From contig CALUZE010000086.1 of the NCBI GenBank assembly GCA_944325235.1, positions 1-5,947 on the forward strand: a stretch of 5,947 nt of DNA, given 5' to 3'. The DNA is from an uncultured Elusimicrobiales bacterium (GTDB lineage: Bacteria > Elusimicrobiota > Elusimicrobia > Elusimicrobiales > Elusimicrobiaceae). Below, piece after piece: positions 1 to 5,282 of the stretch. Position 1 is the stretch's first letter. Every line of letters begins with the position of its first letter. The translations under genes were made by a program, and so were the position numbers. The notes under the pieces were generated by a model. It did no database searches and was not told the DNA's origin. It worked only from the letters and a program-made list of their open reading frames with translations.

Positions 1-586
1 CCTCGGCGCCTTTGTCCGCAAACAGCACCGCTACCGACGGGCGCACGCGCCCTTTCCACGGCAGAGGCACCCGCTCGTCCAGCCCCGCCACCAACTGCGG
101 GAATACCACCGGCATCGCCAGCACCAGGGCGGCGTTGGCGGCGTCTTTCAGCACGAGCACGCCCTCTTTTTCGGCCCGTTCCAGCTGGGCCAACAACAGC
201 GAAATATGGTGCGTAAAATTGCGGCCGATAAAATCTATAATTTTGGCGTTGCCGCTGAACACGTCCCCCGCCAGCGAGGATAACAGCCGCCGGTTTTCCC
301 GCACGAAGCGCTGAATGGCCAGCAGAATGTTGAGCACGTTTTCCCGCGCGGATTGTTTTTCCGACACTTCCAGGCGGATGTTTTTCATCAGATTTTCGTA
401 CAACGTGCTTAACAGGGCGCGGTCAAAATTATCTTTGTTGGTAAAGTAATAATGGAACATTCCCAAATTCACCTGGCACAGCGCGCACACTTCCCGCACG
501 GTAAACCCGCCCAGCCCTTTGGCCCGGGCCAGGCGTAACCCTGCGTGCAAAAGTTTCACGTCGTTGCCGGCTGCCGTCCTTCCCAT
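1..586 (-). CDS. TetR/AcrR-family transcriptional repressor (3' end cut by window edge)
   Basis: Reading from the ATG at 586-584 leftwards gives 195 codons with no stop before the window edge, so the C-terminus is missing. TetR proteins are usually about 190-220 residues, so most of it is present. The N-terminal DNA-binding domain is recognisable: a helix at about residues 8-23 (VKLLHAGLRLARAKGLGGFT), then the helix-turn-helix at about 28-54 with FTVREVCALCQVN and MFHYYFTNKDNF. The Y-(Y/H)-F-x-(N/S)-K-(D/E) turn is the family signature. The rest is alpha-helical ligand/dimer domain with no recognisable ligand family. The start is supported by an AAAGGAGT Shine-Dalgarno five bases upstream. 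A consensus promoter overlapped by a large palindrome lies just upstream, so autorepression is likely (inference). The regulated transporter or enzyme may lie beyond the left edge. The divergent thioredoxin is a less obvious target. Confidence 0.9.
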   Translation of the reverse strand, partial: MGRTAAGNDVKLLHAGLRLARAKGLGGFTVREVCALCQVNLGMFHYYFTNKDNFDRALLSTLYENLMKNIRLEVSEKQSARENVLNILLAIQRFVRENRRLLSSLAGDVFSGNAKIIDFIGRNFTHHISLLLAQLERAEKEGVLVLKDAANAALVLAMPVVFPQLVAGLDERVPLPWKGRVRPSVAVLFADKGAE

Positions 587-597
587 AGTTCACTCCT

Positions 598-638
598 TTA
601 TTACACGCTTGTATAATAATTATACATCCGTGTAATAA
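598..638. promoter_or_regulatory. 41-bp palindrome, probable TetR operator (possibly two overlapping sites)
   Basis: Arms 598-617 and 619-638 are complementary at 18 of 20 positions around a single central base at 618; the mismatches are the pairs 609/627 and 608/628. The core GTATAAT-A-ATTATAC is perfect and so is the outer TTATTACACG/CGTGTAATAA. Each half (601-616 and 620-635) is itself an imperfect 16-bp palindrome of the form TTACAC...GTATAA, suggesting two dimers side by side, as known for QacR-like TetR members. It covers the -10 box, the predicted transcription start and part of the Shine-Dalgarno of the TetR gene. That it binds this protein is inferred. Confidence 0.75.
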
Positions 639-647
639 TCTTGTCAA
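619..647 (-). promoter_or_regulatory. Consensus sigma-70 promoter of the TetR gene
   Basis: On the minus strand there is a perfect TTGACA (647-642), a 17-base spacer and a perfect TATAAT (624-619). Transcription would start near 612, giving a leader of about 25 bases before the ATG at 586. A full-consensus promoter fits a gene held down by its own repressor. Confidence 0.85.
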
Positions 648-710
648 GCGTCCTTTTGTATTAGTTCCTACTAATCCGAAAACGCCCGCTCGGTTGGCGG
701 CAGAATAAAC

Positions 711-728
711 TATACTCTAGTAAGGAGG
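711..728 (+). promoter_or_regulatory. Probable -10 box and Shine-Dalgarno of the thioredoxin gene
   Basis: TATACT at 711-716 is a plausible -10, and AAGGAGG at 722-728 is a strong Shine-Dalgarno four bases before the ATG at 733. If TATACT is the -10, the transcript would start at about 723, inside the Shine-Dalgarno, so the true start may be slightly upstream or from another box. No good -35 is visible. CGGC with an A-rich tail sits at 698-705. A short inverted repeat (ATTAGT/ACTAAT, 660-675) lies further up and could be a regulator site. Confidence 0.4.
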
Positions 729-732
729 CGCT

Positions 733-1056
733 ATGAACACCAAACTGACTGTGACGGACGACTCGTTTGCGCGGGCGTTTAAACAATTTGAGCAGGCCGA
801 AGTGGTGGAATTTTTTGCCACGTGGTGCCCGCACTGCAAACATATGGCCGATATCATAGACAAGCTGGCCAAGGACTACCAAAACCGCGTGGCCCTATTG
901 GTTGTGGACGTGGACCAATCCCCCCGCACGGCGCGGCAATTCGACGTGAGCGGGGTGCCGTCTTTCGTATTTGTTAAAAAGGGGCAAATTGTGCACCGGA
1001 TGGCGGGAGAATTTTCCGAGGCGGATTTGCGCAAACAGTTGGACGCGTTGCTGTAA
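733..1056 (+). CDS. Thioredoxin-family protein with CPHC active site
   Basis: 107 residues, the normal length of a single-domain thioredoxin. It has the FFATWCPHC active site with redox cysteines Cys32 and Cys35, the cis-proline loop GVPSF (Pro76), and the C-terminal FVKKGQIVHRMAGEFSEADL strand-helix typical of Trx. There is no signal peptide or membrane segment, so it should act in the cytoplasm as a dithiol-disulfide oxidoreductase. Two departures from classical TrxA are visible: CPHC instead of CGPC, and Glu26 where E. coli Trx has the buried Asp26. CPHC is the DsbA dipeptide and in family studies makes the disulfide more oxidising, so its role may differ from a general reductase (inference). 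It is a single-gene unit with its own Shine-Dalgarno and a terminator 65 bases after the stop. Its reductant or partner is not encoded nearby. Confidence 0.92.
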   Translation: MNTKLTVTDDSFARAFKQFEQAEVVEFFATWCPHCKHMADIIDKLAKDYQNRVALLVVDVDQSPRTARQFDVSGVPSFVFVKKGQIVHRMAGEFSEADLRKQLDALL

Positions 1057-1120
1057 TCCGCCCACTGCCGCCGGGCAAAACGAAGGGTAAAAGAAAACTT
1101 CCTCATTAAATAGCCAAAGG

Positions 1121-1150
1121 AAAACCCCCTTGTTTAGGCAAGGGGGTTTT
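1121..1150. terminator. Intrinsic terminator between thioredoxin and cinA, probably bidirectional
   Basis: AAAACCCCCTTG (1121-1132) and CAAGGGGGTTTT (1139-1150) form a perfect 12-bp stem with a six-base loop. Because the stem ends in A4/T4, both strands carry a short U-tract after the G-rich arm. It lies between two convergent genes, 65 bases after the thioredoxin stop and 110 bases past the cinA stop, and could serve both. The spacer between it and cinA (1151-1259) contains no gene or RNA I can recognise. Confidence 0.88.
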
Positions 1151-1259
1151 GTATGCAAAAGATTATTTTTGGGTAACTAGGGAGTCTCGCCCGTTTCATC
1201 TATATCATCCGTGCAAGCAGTTTTTTCCCGTTATTTATGTTTCCGCCTCCTCCTAAATT

Positions 1260-2492
1260 TCACTTGCGTTCCATTTCCGCCAACAACAGCTGCAATGCTT
1301 TCACCGACGCGCGGCCGATGTTGCGCTCGCGCGTGTGGGAAAACACAAACTTTTGTGCCTTGGCACCCTGTGGCCCGGCTACGCCAATCCACACCGTGCC
1401 AACGGGTTTTTCGGGCGTGCCGCCGTCCGGCCCGGCAATGCCGGTGGTGGACACGGCCCACTGCGCCCCCGTCACCCGCCGCGCGCCTTGCGCCATTTGC
1501 AAAGCTACGGCCTCGCTGACGGCGCCGTATTTTTCCAAATCTTCCGCACGCACGCCCAGCACATTCTTTTTTACCTCGTTGGAATAAGACACCACTCCGC
1601 CCAAGAAATAGACCGACGCTCCGGGAACCGACGTAATCAAATGCGCGATGTTTCCCCCCGTGCAGCTTTCCGCGCAGGCCACCGTGGTGCGGGCTTGGCG
1701 CAGGCGGCGGGCGATTTCTTCCTCGGTGGTTTGGCCGTGCTGTTCTTCATACGGAAGGCCGTTTAATTCCTGCCGCAGTTTTTCAAAACGCGCGTCCAAT
1801 TCATCCACTGCCGCGCCTTTGGCCGTCAGCCGCAGCCGCACAAACCCCGCCGACGGCAAATACGCCAGCGACAGGCCCGGCGTGAGCGTTTTTTCAAACG
1901 CGGCCAATTTCATCGCCAGTTCCGCTTCCGGAATGTCGTACACCGTCACCATCCGGTACCGAAGCAGCAAATCGTGGAATTTTTCTTTCAGCCGCGGCAA
2001 CACTTCCGCCGGCACCAGATATTCCGTTTCAAACGGCACCCCCGGCAGCGAAACCAGCACTTTGCCGTCTTTTTCAAACCACATGCCGCTGGCCGTGCCT
2101 TTCAAGTTGCGCAACGGCACGCACGTTTTGGGCAGCCACGCCTGGGATTTGTTATACGCGTTCAAACGTTCGGGGTGCGCGGCAAAAATTTCTTCCAGCC
2201 ACGCATACACCTGCGGGTTAAACGCCAGCTCCGTGCCGAAATAAGCGGCCAGCACGTTTTTGGTCAAATCGTCCTTGGTGGGGCCCAAGCCGCCCGTTAC
2301 GAACACGGCATCGGCCAGGTGCATGGCTTCGTCCACCGCGTGCCAGATGGCGTCTTTTTCGTCGGCCACGGAGCGCATTTCCACCGTTTGTGCGCCCATG
2401 CGGGCCAGTTCCCGCGCGATAAAGCGGGAGTTGGTATCCAAAATCTGTCCGAGTAAAATTTCGTCCCCAATGGTAAGAATTACAGCTTTCAT
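1260..2492 (-). CDS. cinA: CinA: competence/damage-inducible protein family, nicotinamide-nucleotide amidase
   Basis: 410 residues from the ATG at 2492-2490, the usual length for full-length two-domain CinA. The N-terminal domain (about 1-170) starts MKAVILTIGDEILLGQILDTN and carries TGGLGPTKDD at 66-75, the MoaB/MogA-like fold (COG1058; ADP-ribose pyrophosphatase in some members). A linker region runs to about 250. The C-terminal CinA/PncC domain (about 255-410) has ACAESCTGG with the catalytic-type Ser276, the FLGGVVSYSNEVK segment and GIAGPDGG at 351-358, all expected of an NMN deamidase that converts nicotinamide mononucleotide to nicotinate mononucleotide in pyridine-nucleotide salvage. 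An in-frame ATG at 2537 would add 15 residues. I reject it because it abuts a -10 box and lacks a Shine-Dalgarno, while the chosen ATG has GGAGG five bases upstream. All expected motifs look intact. Deamidase activity is inferred from family knowledge. Confidence 0.95.
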   Translation of the reverse strand: MKAVILTIGDEILLGQILDTNSRFIARELARMGAQTVEMRSVADEKDAIWHAVDEAMHLADAVFVTGGLGPTKDDLTKNVLAAYFGTELAFNPQVYAWLEEIFAAHPERLNAYNKSQAWLPKTCVPLRNLKGTASGMWFEKDGKVLVSLPGVPFETEYLVPAEVLPRLKEKFHDLLLRYRMVTVYDIPEAELAMKLAAFEKTLTPGLSLAYLPSAGFVRLRLTAKGAAVDELDARFEKLRQELNGLPYEEQHGQTTEEEIARRLRQARTTVACAESCTGGNIAHLITSVPGASVYFLGGVVSYSNEVKKNVLGVRAEDLEKYGAVSEAVALQMAQGARRVTGAQWAVSTTGIAGPDGGTPEKPVGTVWIGVAGPQGAKAQKFVFSHTRERNIGRASVKALQLLLAEMERK

Positions 2493-2497
2493 CGTTT

Positions 2498-2502
2498 CCT
2501 CC
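2498..2502 (-). promoter_or_regulatory. Shine-Dalgarno that fixes the cinA start
   Basis: GGAGG on the minus strand (2502-2498), five bases before the ATG at 2492. It selects this start over the upstream in-frame ATG at 2537. Confidence 0.8.
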
Positions 2503-2537
2503 GCGTCAGCCGGTGCGTCCGGCGGGGTAGTAGACAT

Positions 2538-2546
2538 ATTCTAGCA
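2538..2546 (-). promoter_or_regulatory. Extended -10 promoter of cinA
   Basis: The minus strand reads TGC-TAGAAT (2546-2538), an extended -10. No convincing -35 is present. The predicted transcription start, near 2531, falls inside the codons that an upstream cinA start would use, giving a leader of about 40 bases to the ATG at 2492. CGGCAAAA lies immediately upstream. Confidence 0.55.
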
Positions 2547-2576
2547 CTTTTGCCGGGGCCAAAAAGCGGCAAAGTG
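2545..2576. repeat. Inverted repeat between divergent cinA and alcohol dehydrogenase promoters
   Basis: CACTTTTGCCG (2545-2555) and CGGCAAAGTG (2567-2576) are reverse complements apart from one extra T, separated by an 11-base GC/A-rich centre. Each arm lies just upstream of the -10 box of the gene it faces. It may be an operator shared by both genes or two copies of a promoter element in mirror orientation. Confidence 0.6.
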
Positions 2577-2579
2577 TTA

Positions 2580-2607
2580 TATAATAAAGGCTGCTTAAAG
2601 CGGGAGG
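2580..2607 (+). promoter_or_regulatory. -10 box and Shine-Dalgarno of the alcohol dehydrogenase gene
   Basis: A perfect TATAAT at 2580-2585 predicts a transcript start near 2592. GGGAGG (2602-2607) is the Shine-Dalgarno, eight bases before the ATG at 2616. No good -35 hexamer is seen at the right distance. The -10 lies downstream of the alternative in-frame TTG at 2550, which excludes that start for transcripts from this promoter. Confidence 0.65.
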
Positions 2608-2615
2608 AACACACT

Positions 2616-3800
2616 ATGCGTGATTTTACTTTTTACGCTCCGACGGAAATCATCTTCGGCTCCCTGGCCGAAGAACGTGCGGGCGAAACCATTAAAAAAT
2701 ACGGCGGCACGCGCGTATTGGTATTGTACGGCGGGCACAGCGCCGTAAAAAGCGGCCTTATTGACCGGGTAAAAACCTCGCTCCAGGCCGCGGGGCTTAC
2801 CTTTGAATTGCTGGGCGGCGTACAGCCCAACCCCACGCTTTCGTTTGCGCGCCAAGGCGTGCAGGCGGCGCTTAATATGCAGGCGGATTTTATTTTGGCC
2901 GTCGGCGGCGGCAGCGTGATTGACACGGCCAAAGCCGTAGCCATCGGCGCGGCGGACCCCAAAACCGACATTTGGCAATACTGGCTGGGCAAAGCCGCCG
3001 TCACCCGTGCACTCCCGGTGGGGTGCATTCTGACGATTTCCGCCTCCGGCAGCGAAACGAGCGACTCGGCCGTGCTGACCGATGACGCCCGCAAAGACAA
3101 GCGCGGCATTAATACGCCTTTTAACCGCCCGAAATTTGCCTTGATGAACCCGGCGCTGACGTTCACGCTGTCCCCCAAGCAAATTGCCTGCGGCGTGACG
3201 GACATTTTAATGCACACCTTGGACCGCTACTTTACCCCGATGCAAGGCAACGAACTGACCGACGCGCTGGCCGAAGCCCTGATGCGCACCGTCATTCACT
3301 ACGGGCCGATGGCCGTGCAGAAACCGACCGATTACCAGGCCCAAAGCGAACTGATGTGGGCGGGCAGTTTGTCGCACAATAACCTGACGGGGCTGGGCGC
3401 CCAAAAAGAATTTGCCGTGCACCAACTGGGGCACGAACTGAGCGGACGCTTCGGCGTGCCGCACGGGGAAAGTTTATCCGCCGTGTGGAAAGCCTGGGCG
3501 ATGTATGTGTATCAAGCGGACCCGGCCCGCTTTGCGCGCTATGCCTGCAACGTGTGGCACCTGGACAGTATGACCGATATTGACACCGCCGCCCGCCAAG
3601 GCATAGACGCCACGGTAAACTTTTTTGCCTCGTTGGGTATGCCCGTCAGCCTGCCGCAGCTGCTGGGCCGTACATTGAGCTTTGAAGAACTTTATGAGCT
3701 GGCCGACAAATGCAGCCGCGGGGGCACCCGTACCGTCAGCCTGCTTAAGCCCCTGGGCAAAGAGGACCTGCTGCGCATTTACACCGCGGCCAACCAATAG
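2616..3800 (+). CDS. Iron-containing (group III) alcohol dehydrogenase, YqhD/butanol-dehydrogenase-like
   Basis: 394 residues, typical for the family. The N-terminal dinucleotide-binding domain (about 1-185) has LYGGHSAVKSG at 38-48, the hallmark GGGSVIDTAKA at 97-107, and LTISASGSETSDSAV at 139-153. The all-helical C-terminal domain carries the metal ligands in YqhD-like spacing: Asp196 and His200 in GVTDILMHTLDRYF, His269 in AVHQLGHE, and His283 in GVPHGES. All four are present, so a catalytically competent enzyme is expected, interconverting aldehydes or short-chain alcohols with NAD(P)H in the cytoplasm. A glycine (Gly40) seems to lie where NAD-specific relatives have Asp, which suggests NADP(H) use (inference from a by-eye alignment). 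It is transcribed alone, divergently from cinA. The substrate cannot be read from sequence; aldehyde detoxification and fermentative alcohol formation are both plausible. Confidence 0.93.
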   Translation: MRDFTFYAPTEIIFGSLAEERAGETIKKYGGTRVLVLYGGHSAVKSGLIDRVKTSLQAAGLTFELLGGVQPNPTLSFARQGVQAALNMQADFILAVGGGSVIDTAKAVAIGAADPKTDIWQYWLGKAAVTRALPVGCILTISASGSETSDSAVLTDDARKDKRGINTPFNRPKFALMNPALTFTLSPKQIACGVTDILMHTLDRYFTPMQGNELTDALAEALMRTVIHYGPMAVQKPTDYQAQSELMWAGSLSHNNLTGLGAQKEFAVHQLGHELSGRFGVPHGESLSAVWKAWAMYVYQADPARFARYACNVWHLDSMTDIDTAARQGIDATVNFFASLGMPVSLPQLLGRTLSFEELYELADKCSRGGTRTVSLLKPLGKEDLLRIYTAANQ

Positions 3801-3806
3801 TCTGTC

Positions 3807-3836
3807 TGCCGGGTTCGGCCCCACACCGGCCCGGCA
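3807..3836 (+). repeat. Inverted repeat after the alcohol dehydrogenase
   Basis: TGCCGGG (3807-3813) and CCCGGCA (3830-3836) form a perfect 7-bp stem around a 16-base loop, six bases after the adh stop. It is followed by A4 and an AT-rich stretch rather than a T-tract, so it is not a canonical intrinsic terminator. It could protect the adh transcript end or act as a weak terminator. Confidence 0.4.
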
Positions 3837-3842
3837 AAATTA

Positions 3843-3848
3843 TATAAT
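3843..3848 (+). promoter_or_regulatory. -10 box of the antiporter gene
   Basis: A perfect TATAAT preceded by CGGCAAAATTA; no -35 hexamer is visible at 16-18 bases. It predicts a start near 3855 and a leader of about 65 bases before the ATG at 3920. Confidence 0.5.
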
Positions 3849-3868
3849 AGTAGTATATTTATGTGCCG

Positions 3869-3901
3869 TCCGCCGGGCGCATTTCCCGGCGGATTTATTT
3901 T
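3869..3901 (+). terminator. Terminator-like hairpin inside the antiporter leader (possible attenuator)
   Basis: TCCGCCGGG (3869-3877) and CCCGGCGGA (3885-3893) make a perfect 9-bp GC-rich stem with a seven-base loop, followed by TTTATTTT (3894-3901), a good intrinsic terminator shape. It lies downstream of the putative nhaC -10 and only 10 bases before its Shine-Dalgarno. Any transcript reaching the antiporter gene must pass through it. Bases 3871-3878 can instead pair with 3902-3909 (8 bp, GC-rich), a fold that excludes the terminator. It may simply end adh transcription, or it may control the antiporter. Confidence 0.65.
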
Positions 3902-3910
3902 GCCCGGCGC

Positions 3911-3915
3911 AGGAG
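3911..3915 (+). promoter_or_regulatory. Shine-Dalgarno that fixes the nhaC start
   Basis: AGGAG at 3911-3915, four bases before the ATG at 3920. The alternative in-frame GTG at 3863 has no Shine-Dalgarno and would give a basic, non-family N-terminus translated across the terminator-like hairpin. Confidence 0.7.
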
Positions 3916-3919
3916 ATTT

Positions 3920-5236
3920 ATGAAACAAGAACCCATTACGCCTAATCCTTTGGCTTTAATTCCGCTGGCGGTGTTTTTAGTGTCCTATTTGGCGGTGTCG
4001 CTGGCGGCCGGGGATTTTTACAAAATGCCGATTACGGTGGCTTTTGTATTGTCCTCCGTGGTGGCCGTGTGGATGAGCAAAGGCGGCACGCTGCACAACC
4101 GCATTGAGCTGTTTTGCAAAGGGGCGGCCAATTCCAACATTATGCTGATGGTGATGATTTTCATCCTGGCCGGTGCGTTTGCCCAAACCGCCAAGGCGAT
4201 GGGCGCGGTGGACGCCACCGTCAATTTAACGCTTTCCATTCTGCCGGGCAACGTGTTGGCGGCGGGCGTGTTTTTGGCCGCGTGCGTGATATCCGTTTCC
4301 GTCGGTACGTCCGTAGGCACCATTGTGGCGCTTACGCCGGTGGCCGCGGGGCTTTCGGCCCAGACGGGCATTTCGCCTGCCCTCATGAGCGCAGTGGTGG
4401 TCAGCGGGGCCATGTTTGGCGACAATCTTTCTTTTATTTCCGACACGACCATCGTGGCCACCCGCACGCAGGGCTGCAAAATGGCGGACAAATTCCGGAC
4501 CAACTTTCATATCGTAATGCCCTTTGCCGTTTTGACCACGATTCTGTATGTACTGCTGGGCAGCGGGGCGCAAAGCTCCTTTGCGGCGGGCGAAATTTCG
4601 TGGGTGAAAGTATTGCCGTATTTTATTGTGCTGGCCGCGGCCGTGATGGGCGTGAACGTGATGGTGGTGCTGCTGGGCGGCACGGTGCTGTGCGGGCTGA
4701 TTGGCCTGCTGACGGGCGCGTTTAACGTGTGGGGCTGGACCACCGCCATGGGGGCCGGCATTAACGGCATGGGGGAACTCATCATTGTAACCATTTTGGC
4801 CGGCGGCATGCTGGAAATGATACGCTACAACGGCGGCCTGGCGTGGATTATCCAAAAAATGACGGCGCGCATCCGCTCGCGCAAAGGGGCGGAACTGAGC
4901 ATTGCCGGCGTAGTCAGTTTTGCCAACCTCTGCACGGCCAACAACACCATCGCCCTCATTATGGCGGGGCCCATCGCCAAAGAAATCGCCCAGCGCTTTC
5001 ATATTGCGCCGAACCGTTCGGCCAGTTTATTGGATATTTTTTCGTGCTTTGTGCAGGGCGTCATCCCCTACGGGGCACAGCTGTTGATGGCGGCCAGCCT
5101 GTCGGGCGTGTCGCCGGTAAGCATTATGAAGTATTTGTACTATCCGTATTTGCTGGGCATCGGGGCGCTCTTGGCCATTTGGCTGGGGTTCCCGCGCAAA
5201 TATGCCACCAGCGCGGATACGCCGATGGAAGCCTAG
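3920..5236 (+). CDS. nhaC: NhaC-family Na+/H+ antiporter
   Basis: 438 residues, mostly hydrophobic, with about ten to twelve membrane segments by eye (for example about 11-30, 36-52, 72-90, 111-127, 155-166, 198-214, 232-264, 286-300, 342-352, 380-393, 406-423). It is an integral inner-membrane protein. Family hallmarks are SVSVGTSVGTIVALTPVA (125-142) and GAMFGDNLSFISDTTIVATRTQGCKM (163-188), where the acidic Asp168 and Asp175 and the polar residues around them are the likely ion-binding elements. A second motif, FANLCTANNTIALIMAGPIAKEI (334-356), and the re-entrant-like CFVQGVIPYGAQ (376-387) also fit. By family it exchanges cytoplasmic Na+ for external H+. The short GDNLSFISDTT form is distinct from the GDKMSPLSDTT malate/lactate exchangers, so Na+/H+ exchange is the better call, though a carboxylate substrate is not excluded. 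It has its own probable promoter and a leader with a terminator-like hairpin. Confidence 0.88.
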   Translation: MKQEPITPNPLALIPLAVFLVSYLAVSLAAGDFYKMPITVAFVLSSVVAVWMSKGGTLHNRIELFCKGAANSNIMLMVMIFILAGAFAQTAKAMGAVDATVNLTLSILPGNVLAAGVFLAACVISVSVGTSVGTIVALTPVAAGLSAQTGISPALMSAVVVSGAMFGDNLSFISDTTIVATRTQGCKMADKFRTNFHIVMPFAVLTTILYVLLGSGAQSSFAAGEISWVKVLPYFIVLAAAVMGVNVMVVLLGGTVLCGLIGLLTGAFNVWGWTTAMGAGINGMGELIIVTILAGGMLEMIRYNGGLAWIIQKMTARIRSRKGAELSIAGVVSFANLCTANNTIALIMAGPIAKEIAQRFHIAPNRSASLLDIFSCFVQGVIPYGAQLLMAASLSGVSPVSIMKYLYYPYLLGIGALLAIWLGFPRKYATSADTPMEA

Positions 5237-5259
5237 TTCCGCACGGCGGCGAATTTTGA

Positions 5260-5265
5260 TAAAAT
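5260..5265 (+). promoter_or_regulatory. -10 box of the tRNA-Arg gene
   Basis: TAAAAT lies 17 bases upstream of the tRNA 5' end, in an AT-rich stretch flanked by GC-rich DNA. No clear -35 is present; GGCGGCGAA lies just upstream. Processing by RNase P would remove about ten leader bases. Confidence 0.45.
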
Positions 5266-5282
5266 AAAAGTAGCAGATTTGC

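Noticed and set aside
1151..1259. Small gene or RNA after cinA on the minus strand
   Set aside because: An AGGAGGAGG stretch is present, but no start codon follows at a usable distance, and the only short frame runs into the terminator hairpin.
1648..2244. 198-codon open frame on the plus strand inside cinA
   Set aside because: Ser/Arg-rich shadow sequence opposite an intact cinA, with no Shine-Dalgarno or recognisable domain.
2493..2537. Longer cinA start at the ATG at 2537
   Set aside because: That ATG directly abuts an extended -10 (TGCTAGAAT), has no Shine-Dalgarno, and adds a low-complexity tail before the universal MKAVILTIGDE start.
2550..2615. Longer alcohol dehydrogenase start at the TTG at 2550
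   Set aside because: It lies upstream of the TATAAT at 2580-2585 and lacks a Shine-Dalgarno; MRDFTFYAPTEI is the normal family N-terminus.
2633..3217. Open frames of about 195 codons antisense to the alcohol dehydrogenase
   Set aside because: Both minus frames here lack motifs and are explained by codon bias of the real gene, which keeps all its metal ligands.
3863..3919. Longer antiporter start at the GTG at 3863
   Set aside because: No Shine-Dalgarno, a basic non-family extension, and it would be translated across a terminator-like hairpin. The ATG at 3920 has AGGAG.
4226..5002. 258-codon open frame antisense to the antiporter gene
   Set aside because: Its translation is rich in His, Arg, Gly and Ala with no family resemblance. 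It is the shadow expected opposite a GC-biased membrane-protein gene, and the plus frame has clear NhaC motifs.
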